Origin: Daphnia carinata
Lineage: Eukaryota > Arthropoda > Branchiopoda > Diplostraca > Daphniidae
Direction: 5' to 3'
Length of the DNA: 64,000 nucleotides
Assembly (NCBI RefSeq): GCF_022539665.2
Contig: NC_081337.1
Location: 8,966,679 to 9,030,678 of the forward strand
Shown: piece by piece, positions 36,858 to 50,994 of the stretch
How positions within the stretch are numbered: position 1 is the first letter of the stretch
How the letters are laid out: every line of letters starts with the position of its first letter
Translations under genes and position numbers: made by a program
Notes under the pieces: model-generated
Told to the model about the DNA's origin: nothing
Databases searched by the model: none
Seen by the model: only the letters and a program-made list of their open reading frames with translations

Positions 36858-39258
36858 AAATTAGCGAATCGCATGTTGTTATGTTACGTACGTAACCAGC
36901 AGCATTAAAACTGGATCAACAACTAAAATTCCTCATGTAGTTTTGTTTTTATTTATGAAACGAAACGATGGAAATCCCCTGCACAGTTTCTACCTTCTTT
37001 TTTCCTTGGTGCTGATAATGCTCGAGAAATTGAACAACAAACTCGTTTGAAAAAAATTAAAAAGGCAATGAAAAAAATTCGGATCGGCTTCGATCTAGCA
37101 AATACGAGAAAAGCTGATAATTCTTAGTACTAAAAACAAGTTGAGGTGTGCTCATTAAAAACATGACGTGGAATGACATAGGTCTTGATTGCAAGTTTTG
37201 GCACGTACCCGAGTACATTTGCCGTACCTGGAGCGGGGTATTCCCGGGTTTGTCTTTAAAACAATTGGCATCTGTCAATTCTTGCTTGCTGCCAAACTTG
37301 TATTAGTTTTCTTAATATGGTAAAGACATCCAAAAGTAATACATTTGATATGGGTGGGGTTCGTTCAAAAGTAGCCTTGTTAAGACCACAATCTAAGAGA
37401 ATGCTGACTTTGATATTTTAATACATACCTTCAGTGTATAATCTGCTATGTAAATAAAGCTTTTTTTTTTGTCCTTTACGTTTTTGTTTTGTTTGGGATG
37501 TCAACAATAATACAAGGACCCAACTGAACCTCCTGTTGAATGACGTCAAGAAGATGCACCGTGTCCTGAAGGATCATCCGTAATCTGGTGCATTGACAAA
37601 CAACAGCTTAAATCGTCAACGTTTCGTTTTCGACTTGATCAAACTCCAACGAAAAGAAAACAAAAGCATTTACGTAATCAAATTCTGTAGAATAAACATC
37701 ACGGTGTCGTCGCGTGTTTCCTAAACGTAGAGTTTAAATAGGACAAAAGACAGCAGATAGGAAACAATCCACAAAATGTGTATTTAAAACGTTTTAGTTG
37801 TCTCGTAAACCGGAAAAATGGTGAAGGTTTCGTTCATAATTATGAGCTAGCGATGACGGTAACGAAGAAGGAACTTGAACTTTCTAAAATTAAAAACAAT
37901 TATCTTTGTCTTGAGAAAATTTCACGGATTAGAAACGAATCGCCACTATGTCTGGAAAAAATTTTTTTTTTTGGGGGGTGTTAATATTCAATCGTGTCGG
38001 TAGGGAAAGCGGGACTTGGCAGCGGCAGACGGCTGTGGAGGCCAAGGTAAAAATCAGTCGCAATGGCGGAACCAGCTCGCCCTCCATTTCGTTCACGTGT
38101 AATAGCTGCCTCCTTTTAATGCTTTCATTGTTTCACACCTGACTTGACGGTCTTCGTTATATTGTTAGTTCTAAAAATAGCTATTATGTGTTTTAAGGTA
38201 GTGTATATACGCACGGACAATTATCAACGGCTGTTGTCGCCGAATCGACCACACACAAACCGGATGATTTTTTTCCCTCCCCGATTTCAATTCCAAGTGT
38301 AAGAGATCGAGGGGTGTGTCTCTTCACGATCCCACCCTTTTTTTCAAATACGACTCGGCGTCTGATCTACTTCTTTCTGGCGGCGTGACGGAGCCAGTCG
38401 CATTTTCTCTAGCGGGAGCGCACGGAGACGGCCTCAATCGTGCAGCACTTGCCGTTAGAAAGCGAGGCTACTGCGCAGTACGGCGACGTTGCGGCGCGGC
38501 CTCAAGTATAAAGCGGAATTTCCCAATCATGACGTCAAAGGCAATCAGTATTTCATCAGTTATATTATCATGAGGCACATAACACACAAGCAAAACCGAA
38601 AAAACACTTGATTTCGAACACACACAAAACGGTTTGGGGAAATGACACAAAAAACAAACAAAAATTTCCAATTTCTGGCTAGAAAAATAGGCGAATTTTC
38701 ACACTTTTGACACGGCGCGTCATATTTACAAACAGAATATCTGTACAATAAATTCATAGTCGAATGACAGGAGAATCGCGAGGATCACACACTCGGCACG
38801 TCAGTTTCAGGAGTAAGGCACGTTGGCATACATGATATCTTTTTTATACATAATACACACGCCAGGACTGATTTTTCTTCTTTAAAGATTGCATAGGAAC
38901 TCTTCTTTTTGACGTCTCCCTGTGCCGTTTACACACACATACTGCTCTTCTCCAACGATTCCATTTATTACCCTGAGCGCACGATTGTTATTTGCTTAGT
39001 GTCTCTCTCCATTTTTCCCGACATGGTCGTTATAGGATGTGCCGGAAAAGAAGGAAAGACTTGCGTCATTTAGTATGAGACGACAGCAAACAACATCAGT
39101 TTTTTTGTTTCCTTTTTACACGATTTTCACTTTTTTCTTAAATAAAGACTTGCAGGAGAGACGGAAAAAGATCTTTGGTCCATAGACACCGCTGACTACG
39201 GTGATGGATGTGAAAGTTATTTAAAGCTAAGGGGTCAACAACAGCAGAGTTCTGACTG
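36858..39258. other. spacer and PIM gene A 3' flank
   Basis: 2.4 kb with no supported ORF. Two CRE octamers lie here (37541-37548 and 38530-38537). TTTATT at about 38963 reads AATAAA on the minus strand and is a plausible poly(A) signal for PIM gene A, giving a 3' UTR of about 0.3 kb. Confidence 0.5.
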
Positions 39259-41652
39259 TTAGTGAGCCCATTGCTCCTCGTGATAGATGACTGCTTCCAT
39301 GGCGTACTCGCAATCTAGCAGGTCGACTTCCTCTGTCATGCTGTTGCGCGAAGAAGAAGCTGTCGATGCAGATGGTGTCAGCGAGTAAGGCAAAGATCCT
39401 CCCAACGTGAAGGAGGCGCGACGAGGGGAAGGGACGGGGATGGATCCTGCGCTGGATGAAGGCAAAACAGATGGCGAGGATGCATCCATTGCGGAAAGAC
39501 AATCTATTGGTGAAGCGTCGTCGACTTTGGTCACTTCCACATCGGGATAGAACCACGGATGAGTGAGGATTTGCTCAAGACTCGGCCGATCGGCTGGGGA
39601 GTACTCGAGGAGGTTTCGGATCAGATCCTGGCATTGCCGAGATACGAGTTGGTGGCCCGAGCTGGTAGTTGGGAAGTTGAGGACGGCACTGACGATTTGC
39701 TCGTTCTCCTCGAAAGGAATGTCACCACAGACCATGTCGTAGAGCAAGATGCCCATGGACCAGACGGTGGCGGGCATGCCCATGTATCTCCGGTGGTTGA
39801 TCCATTCGGGTGGTGAATAGACTCTCGTTCCTGAGAAATAAAAGAAAACATTTAAATGTTTTGTTTCATTGATGCGAGAAGTGAACGTTGTTGCTAAGGG
39901 CTCGTGATAAGAGAAAAAAAAGGGATGGCTGAGTTCCTGTTTTAGAAGGCTCAAGTACGGGTCAACGAGTGCGTTCGTTTGTTGCTATCTCAAACCACGC
40001 CTCCTGCTCTTTTTATTTTCTTTCTCAAATTTTGGTAGAAGATTGACGAGTTTCTTCGAAAAAAGGAAAATACATGCTGCACACAGAAGTTTGGCCATCA
40101 CGTGACGCGCCAACTGTTCCGTGTGTATAAATAGGCGAACGAAAAGAAGGAAAGCCAACGGTATATAACTCTGAGAGCTAACTCCCTCCCCATCCCCTAC
40201 TGGTCAGAGCTGCGTCATCGGTCTGGGAATGTGCGCGCGTGTGACGGGTCTGTTAAAATAGCTAACCTCCACAATAAGCAAAACGGGGAGGGGGCGGAAA
40301 CCCAAGAAGAGGAAGCTCTACGGTGGACTTGTTGCCAACACGGGACCTCAGATATCTTTTTTTTTTCGAAAAGGACCTTAACTTGAGGAAAAATAAAGAC
40401 ATAAAAGTTGTCGAAACTCACCATCGAAATCGGTGAAGTAGGTGTCTTTGACGTACGCGCCAGAGCCAAAGTCGATCAGCTTCAGGGTCAGGGTTTTCAA
40501 ATCCACCAAAATGTTTTCGTCCTATAAAAAAAATACAAAAATGTTAGTAAAATTCCTAATTTTTCAAGAAAACCTGCTAAGCGCAAAAAATGCAGTTTCT
40601 ATCAAAAAGAAATGAATATATTTACCTTAATGTCACGGTGAACGACTCCGGCTCGATGGCACTGGATGACGGCTTCGACCACCTGGCGGAAAAAGTTCTT
40701 GGCCATAGATTCGGGTAGAGCGCCTCGTTCCGTGATAAAGTCAAAGAGATCCTTGCACGATTCCATCCGCTCCATAACGACGACAAATACGTCGCCCATG
40801 TCGCAAGCGTCGAGCAACTTGACGACGCCGTTGCAGTGCGACACCTGACGAAGCAGACAGTATTCCAGGGGTACTCTTGTATCGTTCACCTGTTAGCAAA
40901 AAAATAAATAAATAAATAAAATTATTACATTTTACATACATAGATTGTTACATCTTCTTATACGAACATAGCCCCATAGAGAGCGTGCTTGCTTCTACCA
41001 CCCGTAGAGTATCGTTTAACCCGGAGGTTAAGCGAAACCCCCCGCTACAACGAGCGTTTTAATAAATCACGCAACGAGAGGAAAAGTCAAACGACAACTT
41101 ACTTGGCCCCAAGCGGTGACGGAACTTTTCGGGACGTGCTTAATGGCCACGGGGAGGCCGTCGCGGACGCGAGTTCCCGCGTAGACGGTGCCGAATCCGC
41201 CTTTGCCCAGGACGTGACCAACTCGGTAGCTACGAGCGAAGGTCTCTCGGTCGCTCAGAAGTGGCTGAGAAGTCACCGACGACATACTCGGGCGATTTCC
41301 GTTTGACATGGCAACTACATAGAATAGAAAAAGAACATTTTTGAGTCAGTCAGTCAAGGTTTCGAATTTAGGTCAAGAGATGGCGCGCGCAGTGTCTTAG
41401 AAAACTCCAAGACGCTGGGGCGGGCGCGCGCGCGCGCCAAAGACCGTTGTACACTGCATTGGAATGCGCGCGCCCAAGACAAGCCCCCCGATCAGAGGGA
41501 AAGGGAAAAAAACCAAGATAATTTATTTTTCCTTGATGGGGGCCCGTGTCACGCATACGTTTTTCTTAGGAATAAATCGACTTACCGTATGCGTCGTCTT
41601 TATCCGTGCGTTTGCCTGGCGTCAGAACACTACACAATTTTCGGGTAAACAT
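39259..41652 (-). CDS. PIM-family serine/threonine kinase, gene A
   Basis: Five exons on the minus strand, 41652-41586, 41314-41103, 40889-40626, 40521-40422 and 39830-39259, join in phase to 404 residues. The small first exon ([22 protein letters not shown]) is inferred from its donor TACG|GTAAGT, its phase and the matching structure in gene B. Starting at the next ATG (41309) would give 380 residues. The kinase domain has GKGGFG (59-64), VAIKH, HRDIKDEN (177-184), DFGSG (198-202) and [14 protein letters not shown], the PIM signature. PIM kinases are constitutively active pro-survival kinases that need no loop phosphorylation. The hinge reads ERMES where human PIM1 has ERPEP. A Ser/Pro-rich tail with [11 protein letters not shown] and LGGSLP follows. 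It is not assignable to PIM1, 2 or 3. Confidence 0.93.
41424..41438. repeat. CG dinucleotide run in PIM gene A intron 1
   Basis: GCGCGCGCGCGCGCG within a GC-rich stretch (41380-41475), unusual in this AT-rich window. A second block, GCGCGCGC, sits about 30 bp further on. It may be an unmethylated CpG patch or a Z-DNA-prone run. Confidence 0.8.
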
Positions 41653-42227
41653 GATGATTTCTATTTCGTTTTCTGAAGGGACGTTAAATAGGATAAACCG
41701 AATTGACGATTCGGTTGTAAATGTTTTGAGACTTGTCTTTTGTTTTGTTTCTTCTTCGAAATGATTGTTGGGATTCACCAAACAAATACTACACAGTTAA
41801 CTCTCCTAACGCGGGGGCACTTTAAGGGCAAAGAAGAGCCACGGGAAGGAGGTTGCTGCTGTAATTAGTAAACAGAGCACTACTGTGAACTCGCTAGAAG
41901 CTCCAACGGAACTGAATGCTGCACAACGTGGGCGCTCCTGTTTATGGACGCGGCCTCGATGTAACCCTCCGCCATCCATCGAACATAGCCCCCCATACTC
42001 CAAAGTTGACATGACCTTAGGGCAAAGAACAAATCCTAGAAGCCCCACAAGGGTTTGATTCAAACCATCCCACCCTGGATAATTAATCGGGTAAATTAAC
42101 TACGAAACAGTTCGGATCTACGTAGCGTCAGCGGAGCAAGCGCACCAAATCCCAACTCCGTCTAGACTAACGCCCACTGTGCGGTGGGGTAGCGGGTGGA
42201 ATGTCTGTACTCTCCACTTCTTCTACT

Positions 42228-42247
42228 CACACACACACACACACACA
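42228..42247. repeat. AC dinucleotide microsatellite
   Basis: Ten AC/CA units in the interval between the PIM genes. Confidence 0.9.
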
Positions 42248-45200
42248 AACACTACCTTGCAAGGCAGCTCTCTTGGGAATACCAAAACACACCCCTCCCT
42301 CCACCATCCGGTGAAGGTTCCTTGGCCTGTAGAACCCGCCAAAAAAGAAGAAAAGAAACGGTGGGGGGAAGTGTAAAATCCTCCAAGAAGGTCGGGAAAA
42401 CGCGTTGGCAGCCATTCATTTTTGGAGGGAAAAATAAGAGGGAAAAAAATCTCTTGTCTCATTTTCAGGGAAACGAAGGAATTTCACCTCCTTTTCAAAA
42501 AAACTCCCAGCAAAAACAACATATCATACATTGCAATCTAAATAACCTTAAGACAAATAATCAGCTTTTTTAAATACCTTGATGAGAGACGAAATTATCT
42601 GAGCTACAAATCTTCTTCTTGGATTGGCAAATTGTAAAAAATTTTAACTTAAAACAAGAGGAAAAATTTGGACGAAATTCTATTGGAAATTGAGATGCAC
42701 TCACGCCGGAATCGACACTATCACTAAAGATCGCGAGCAGTTCCTTGCTGATTCATTCGAAAAAAGCCCTGTGGGTATCGACCACGTGGTCCTGCGGCCA
42801 TCTTTGAAACGGGGGGTTGAGAATTGAAAATGAGGGAGAGGGGGGTGAAAAGGGGGGCGAAAAACAACCCTGCGTTTCCGCCGCCTCATCGACAAGTTTA
42901 TTGACGCCTAGTTTTGTCATTCAGTCGTCACGTGGCAAACGCCATATTTCATTCTCACATTTTTGCATAGTTCACATTCATTTGTTGCACACTAGGTCTA
43001 ACATTTTCTATTGTGACTCGTCCAACATTTCCAACACAGCTGCAACCATTATCCTCGTTCGTGAAGATCCCTTCCATAAAAAACGTGAAAAAAAGAGTTC
43101 AGAGGGTACGTTTTTTTTTTGCCACCCTTTTTCGAATGCATTTTTATTCGAGCGAGAATAGATGCCAACGGTAAGATTGTTGACGTAGAAAACTGTGAAA
43201 GTGCCTTTGACACTTTGGCTCTACGGGAAAACTTGCCTAGCAACGACGACACATTGCTAAGGGATAGAGGGGGCTAAACCGGTAACCGGCTGCCACCAAG
43301 GATATTTATACATCATAGTCACGACTCTGCCTCGATGTTTTCATTTCTACGAAATATCAAGAGCTAACTACTTTTGATCACATTAGAATTCCAAAGTCTA
43401 TTTTATCTATCAACATTTTTTGTTTTGCAGGAATTTTTTTTCTCCCTTTATCTGGTATTGCACATTTGCCCGCCATTTTTACAGTGGTGCTAAACACTAA
43501 TCAGCAACTGTCTGTTGCGTAACGGTTAAGCCGTTGTATAATTTCCATTATGTGATACGGTGAGCATCTAGGGAATGAAAATTAAAATTTGAAAATTACC
43601 TAATTTTTGTGTTGTATAATTCGAAATTATTTAATTTCCCCCAAGACCCAAAAACGAATTATGAAAGTTTCAATGTTCTACGTGAAGAGGTCATGAGAGT
43701 TCGACGTTATATAAAATCCTTTTTACGCAGTGCATTCCTATCAGTTTCCGAGAATTTGACCGGTTCCACAAGTTCCATATCACTTCAAGGAAACAAAAAA
43801 ATTTTACCTGGAGACCTTGATGGATTGCGTCAGAGGGCCAATTGAACACGAACCCGAATTCAACGGCCGGAAGACCGTTGTAACCATGTAAGAAATTTTA
43901 AAACAAAATTCCATGTTATACAAGGCTTACGCATAGCCTGTTGTGCCTTACGTCACAACACAAAGAACGTTTCGTAAGAGTACTTCTTACAAGACGAAGA
44001 GATGAAACTAGTTTAAGATATCAATAAAAATGTAGGAGAAGCTTCTAATGGCCAGGTTTCTTTTCCAGGAAAAATCAGAGTGCCGAAGAAAAAAAAAACC
44101 GGACGCCTACAAAAATAACGAGCACTCACATGAGAAAATAGATGACTGGAGTTTGTTTTGTTTTATCTGACAAAACAAAAGATCACGGGCGCAATCGAGA
44201 TCCAACTGGAATTTCTCTTCTAGGCGACCAAAGGTATATTTTTATACACGATTACATTTTTTAAATTTTCCTTAACGTAATATTAAAAATCATATATCTG
44301 AGAAGAAAGAAAGAGTACGAGTTAGCAACAATCCTCGTTCCGGTTGTGCCGTTTATCAAACAGGTGTTGTAGCAGATACATCCGTGTGTAGTACGGTCAC
44401 TGTGTGTGTGCCTGTAAAAATTGACAATACGTTCGTGTCCTATGACGTCAATGCTCCGCACTAGACAACTCACGCCACAGCGTTAAATGAATCGTTGTTA
44501 TGGACGTCATTGCATGACACAACTGTTTTTCTCTGCACGCGAGAATTATTACATTTTTTTTCCAGCAGGTGCGTATCGTAACCTTTTTAAGCTGTCGATT
44601 GTTCTCTGGAGGAGAAAATTTCAATTTCACTCGGTCAATTGTGTAAAAATTACGAGAAAACGTCGATCACGTTGTGGCTACATGATATCGATCATTCAAC
44701 GTTAAAAAGGGGCTTTTGGAAGCCCAACGACCTCTTATCCAAAGTTCATTGGTCCATTTGACCTACCTTCCTCATTAAAAAAAAAAGGGAGGACAAATTT
44801 TTGAAAATTCAGGGAATCTCTCGAGGACTAAGAAGAAAAGCAAAATCCGTTGGAGTAATACTTGCCTTTTACCTCCGACAACAAAGTTCACTGCCTTCTA
44901 GTAAAAACGTAAAAAAAAAAAAAATGTTTTCAAGATGTTGAGCAAGGTGTTGCTGTGGATAGACAATTAGCGAGGACGTTTGTTTTCCGACATATTGGCC
45001 TTTTTACCTTAATGAAAACAGACTTTAAAATTCTTAATGGGGGGTCATTGGTTTCAGACGATTTCTAGGGAGGGATGACTTGGAGGGTCATTGAAATTGA
45101 GATAAATCCATTGACCCTTTGAATCACTTGTTCAATCCAAACTGTACAAGGCTTTGAGAGGAAGACTGTCTCTTGTGAATAAGGATCATGCACCTCACTC

Positions 45201-48200
45201 GATCGTCTCACAATCGACTTGAATATTACCACATAAGACTCATTCCCTCTAGAGTGTGCGACACAAAGAAACGACGTTCCATTGCTGAGCTTATGTAAGT
45301 TAGAAACTATAAGCACGATGACCTTTTTTATTTGGTAATCATAAAATTGGAAATGATGAACAAATATCTTGCGTAGCATCAGCGTCATTGGGTCAATACG
45401 TCACAGAACGTCGTCCTGAAATCTTTAAAGATCTTAGCTCGTGCGGCTCACGATCTTCAGTTCAATCACGTTCTTAGGTCACCTTTCCCCCCGTCTTGGG
45501 TCCCTCCTTATTTAATATAATCAACTTTAAATTTAGTCTTGGAACGACGCAAGCAATTAAATATCTAACACAAACGTTTCTCAATATTCCCAATAGCCGA
45601 CATGATTTGGAAGTTAATTTTTTTTCTGACTCACCAACTCTTTAGGGAGGGCATCAAGTAGAACAAGTTGTCATACTTGAACATGTATGACAGGGTATAA
45701 TCATGAATCAATTGGGGTCCCACGTATCCGTTTCGGAAATGATCGGATGTTGTATATCGACTCAGGTGATATAGAAACTCAACAAAGAAACTCTTACTAA
45801 CAAGTCGATAGGAATTTTTCCCACGGTGTTTTTGTATATTAAAAAAAAATGGACACGATAAATGAATTCATTTTCACCTCAAGATAGCGATTCAATTTTT
45901 TATTCGCATTTTTTTTTACATCATACCTTAACATTTGAAATCGATGCGTTATCCGGGGGCGTTGGGAAAAACACGCAGTCAATGTCCGACCTTCAACGTA
46001 TTATAAGCAAGGCTAATGATGAGGGAAATATATATATATATAACATTTTATTATTTTTTAAAAAAAGAAAAATTAAATCGCCTTGGGGAGAAAGCTTGTT
46101 CGTCACGTTTAGATTGGTTAGTCTAGACACAACATTTTTGGAAACTCATTTAACAAAAGTTTTTCAACCGTCAGTCAAACGGGAGGACTTTCTGTGATTG
46201 AAGCTAAATGCGATAATCCCCGTATAGACTGATGGTCTATTACAATAAATTATAGGCTTGTATGCTCTTGGCGAGAAATGTCGACCTCAAATATTTGAAA
46301 AAAAAAAACAATTGTTGGATATTTTCGTAAATGTTTAAACTCTGTTAAAAGCCTATATAAATGTCGGCGTGCCGTCTGATATCATTGATTACTTCAAATG
46401 TATTCATATGTGATAAAATGGCTTTTTGAATGCCTCCGGCTTTTTCAATTACAGGTAGAGGTTGCACATTTACAAAGGAGTGTCGACTCGAACAGTTGCT
46501 CGTGAACGACACACACGTGTTTTGTAATATTTTGAAAACAGTATGGCCAATCAGATGATGACGCAAGTCAAACGTGATTTCGTGAGATTATAGGGAGTCA
46601 TCATGTGGTTTCGTTGACATTTAAATTCGATTGCAGAGTCGGTAATGCCCTTTAAGAAGCCACATTATTTTTTTATTTTCCCCGTGAAAAGGTCATTTAT
46701 CGACGATCACGTTTGAACATAAGCGCGTCTTTATTTTTTAATCGAAAAAAAAAAATTCTTTTTTTAAAAACATATGTATATTAGCTGGTGCAATAGGAGG
46801 CGACTGGCGCCACATTGCCCACAGATGTGAAATATTCTCGGGATAAGGAAACAACTGAACGGTGTGTGTGTATGGACTCGCGTGAGGTCGAACCAAAGTC
46901 GATGTGTACACACGCGTTCCGATTTTTTTTTTCCTTAAACACAATTCATCCTCGTTTTCTGTAATATTTTATTTCCCTTTTTTTTCCTCAATTGGATCAG
47001 ACGGCACAAAACGAATTCCGATGTCTTTATTCAGACACGAAATAAAAGCCGAATTTCTTAACCGGTTCGCATCGTCCAAACGAAATTTTTTATCGATATA
47101 AGGGCAATTTGAGGGACCGATTTTCTTTTTTAGGGCTTCAAGGGTGGTCCCTTCATTGGGCGGCAATTTCTCTCTTTTTGATTCGCGGGTTTTCTTTACT
47201 TTTGTATTTAAACGACGGCGAAATTGACAGCGGAACGGGTTCTTCTTTTGTATCTGCGTTTGAACCAAAAAAGGGGAAGCTTTCTCGGTCGTGATTATTA
47301 TCGTTCAAAAGCAGTGTGTACTGCACGTACGCACAAACAAAAAATGAGTATTTACACAAGTAAAAATGTTTTTCTTGATACCACAGTCTGAATTGTGGCG
47401 ACGCCGCGACGTCGCAACCCGATCGCGATGCGTGCCAATCGACACTCTTGCGATTGTGTGTGTGTGATTTCGATTCCACTCGTTTCCCACGTTTCTCTCT
47501 CTGGTAGACCTCAATTAGATAAAAAAAAAAAATAACAAGTTAACGTCGATCGGTGTACGTTTTGCCGGAGAGCATAACACGTATAGTACGGAGAAGTCAC
47601 GTGCTCTTTAATATCTAATATGTTTGTTTTGATGGGAATAAAAGGGCCTTAGCGACACGATCCATTGATGTGTCCAAAAACGACCTTGGTCTCTATTTAA
47701 GAAAAATAAAAAAATAATCTTAGATAAATAAAAAAAAAAGGAGGATCCGCTACTCCAATGTCCTTACGATGTTGTCCCGACCCATTTAATGAAAACATAC
47801 GAGAAACATAAGACAAATGACAATTGTGTTGATTAGACATGCAAAAGCCCTTGGCAACAACAAAGTGGCGATGTGTTGATCTAAAACAGATTGACCTTTT
47901 CGATCATCATTTTTTTGGATTGAAAAATATAGAGAGAACGTGCGTGTGTGCGCTACAGGGTAAAAGTTGTTTGTTAATTAAGAAACCAATGTCTATTGAT
48001 TCAAGTGCGTAATTTTTTCCGTTAACGGGTCGGCGTGAGAGAAACAGACGCGCTCACGGCGCCACCCTGGCGTTGACACAGTTGTCGTCAACTGCGTGGG
48101 TGGCCAAATTTTAGTTTTCCCAATGGCCCTCGTTTTTCCTTTCTTTTTTTTTTGTTTTTAACTATACTTGCACACTTGTTACCTTATTTTCTTACGTTTC

Positions 48201-50980
48201 GTCACTTGGACGTTACTCGATTTACACACCTGAGTATCGATTCGTTGGAAATGTCAATTTGCTATTGATAAAAAAAAGGTGGAGGGCTAATGTTTTGTCA
48301 ACAACCAGGAAATGTCTGTTTGCCTAGTTAATCGTTTTATTTATCCAGGTAACAAGCAGACAACCTGCTAAAACATGTGTGATGTACGAGGCCACATCTG
48401 CCGGTATGCTCCACGTGTAAACGATTGAGTTGTTAGTGCCCTTATTTTTTTTTATCATGTCGTTTATTGGTCTAAATGATGGCGAAGCTAAATTCAATCT
48501 GCTGAATTTTTTAGATGTCCTTTGGCCTTTTTTTTTGAATTTTGATATGTTTGTTACACATGACTATCGGGCAAGTAGCATTTGTCACAAGTCGTTGTTT
48601 CTAAGCGGAACCCCGGCAACAAGCCAACGATGCCTTTCCTACTCCATACAAGTTTTAGGTTACCCGTTTTCAATTTCAATCGTCACGAACCCAATACTAG
48701 TTAAAGAAGGGGGGAAGCGTTTATACACACGCGTTTAGTTAGTACAAAATAATAATTTAAAAAAATGAAGAACACAGTTTTTTTTAAATTTTGGTTCAAA
48801 AGAGTTTTCTGACCTTTGATTAACTTGGTTTCCGTTTTCGCAAAGACAAACATCAGCGAAAATGTGATTCATCAAAAAGAAAGAGACTGAATGAAAAATG
48901 CCGAAAATATTGTCCTTTTTTTTCCCCCTAATCTGATTAGGACTCCGGCATCCGGCGGATAGAAGTGACCCGGAAATTGTCTAACAAAAATCGATGAAAA
49001 TGGCAAACGTCAAAAGTATTCACCCCAGACCGGACGCTCACTTTTAACCTCATTTTAAATATTTTTTTCAAATTAAAATTCTTCATGATAAAGCGTAATC
49101 CAAGTGCAAATATCACAGAATGAATGAAAAGACACAAACAACATTGTCCTACTTATCTTTGGGTATTACCAGTGTACGATACTCCTGAAAAGATAACAGA
49201 GGGGAAATTATTTAGACAAGAAAAGAGGACATTGAACAGAACGTTTTTGACGAGTCATTCCTAAGATTATTGTTGCTGGATGAACACAAAAACTAGCAAT
49301 CATCCAACGAATTCGCCAATCTTCTCGTCGCTTTCTCCCCACCACCAAAATATGAAAAACAATAAAATGTCAAATGATAACACGTAGTTTGTCTTGTGTT
49401 CGACACAGCGGTGGTTCGCCATTTTTGGGTTTTGCGAAGTAAATCAAAAATGACAGGTATATAAAAACCAAAAGGGTTGTATATATACGTACAGTGTCTA
49501 TTTCGATGAGTTCTCCTTTCGTTCTATATGTGTGGTGGGGCTTTAAATATATATATTCATTGTTGCCCAACTTGTTTATGCGCTGATAAGCGTTGCCAAC
49601 GACGACTTTGACCCGACCTCTTCGATATTTCACATTCGAATGTTTTTCTTTCAAATCTATTTATAAGCCAAAAAAAAAAAAGACGAGGCTCGATTCTCTT
49701 AAGAAAAGTATTTATTTAAAAAAGAAAATGTGTATATTTTTGTCTTTTGCTGGAACAACACGATGTTGTCCCCCTCGGGCGCTATAGCAAGTTCGGGATT
49801 TTTCCATTTTTAATCTCCTTTTCTTTTTTTGTGCCATGTCACTTCGACAAATCGTGAAAGTCGCTTGGGGAAATTTTGTAAATTTCCCGTAGAAAAGTAA
49901 AACCCCGAAATGACGCTGGTATAAATATTTGGCCTCGGCAAAAGAAAATAAATAAATTTTTATGATTATCCATGTTTTTTTGTTTTGATTCACGGCCATC
50001 GTAATATTAGAATGGTGCTATCCGTCTCGGATGTTAAACTGCTGGCTTGTTTTCCGACACCTGTTCCACTATGAAAATATTCATAAGGTAAGAGGAAACA
50101 CTGTAAAGAACAACAATAGCCGAAGAAAATCACAAAAAAGAAATACTTAACTAAAACAATAATCAACCATGTGTGTATAGAATGCACATCATTGGACTCG
50201 ACGACCTGTTCGTTATTTTCCTGTGGGGGAGGGGACTATGTCTGGAATTGTTAAAACGAAAAAAATTCGTGCCTGCGATTTAAACAGCATTTTTGATTTC
50301 CCCATTGAATGACGGGGCACATTTTCTCAAACCGAGTGAACGAAAGCGCATCTTTGGCGTACAGCGTACTACTACAGCGTGTGAATGATACCGTCAAAAT
50401 GCACGCTACTACGTATACAAACATATTGCAAAATGCTTCATCATAGTTGATGGAGTATACAAGAGCCTTCAAAAACATTTTTTATATAGGGTACACACAT
50501 AAGAATGTGAGACTGTGGGAACCGAGGAGAAAAAGAGAGCTCTGATTTTCGAGTGTTGGGGGCTGCTTTTTTTGGGGCGGCCTTTTCAAGAGCGCGGCCG
50601 TTTTTGATGACCGATAGGTCCCCCCTCTTCTCTTCTTTCTTTTCTTTCGCCGCCATCGTGTTTTCACCCTCGAGAAACGAGAGAAGGCATTCATAGTTTT
50701 ATTTTCTTTCGTTTTTGAAAAAAAAATCTTGTACGAGTCCTCAAAAATATCGAACAGTCTTTTCGCTGTTGGGAAACAATTAACCGTTCGCGCCAAAATT
50801 GTTTTGAATCAACACACACACATAGTAACGTTTTTGTTTATTTTGGAGGGAAAAAACAAAATTCCCGTTGTTTCTTTTTGGAGGGAAAAAGAATTGGAAG
50901 ACTTCGGGGCTCCGAGACGCTGCGAGTTATCCAAAAGAAAGATGAAGAGTGATTGCTTCCGTAATTGGAACAGGGTGAGG

Positions 50981-50994
50981 TATAAATGACGTCA
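50981..50994 (+). promoter_or_regulatory. TATA box fused to a CRE octamer
   Basis: TATAAA (50981-50986) is directly followed by TGACGTCA (50987-50994), 1.6 kb upstream of the PIM gene B start codon. It may mark a transcription start region for gene B or for a non-coding RNA. There is no direct evidence of a start site. Confidence 0.35.
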
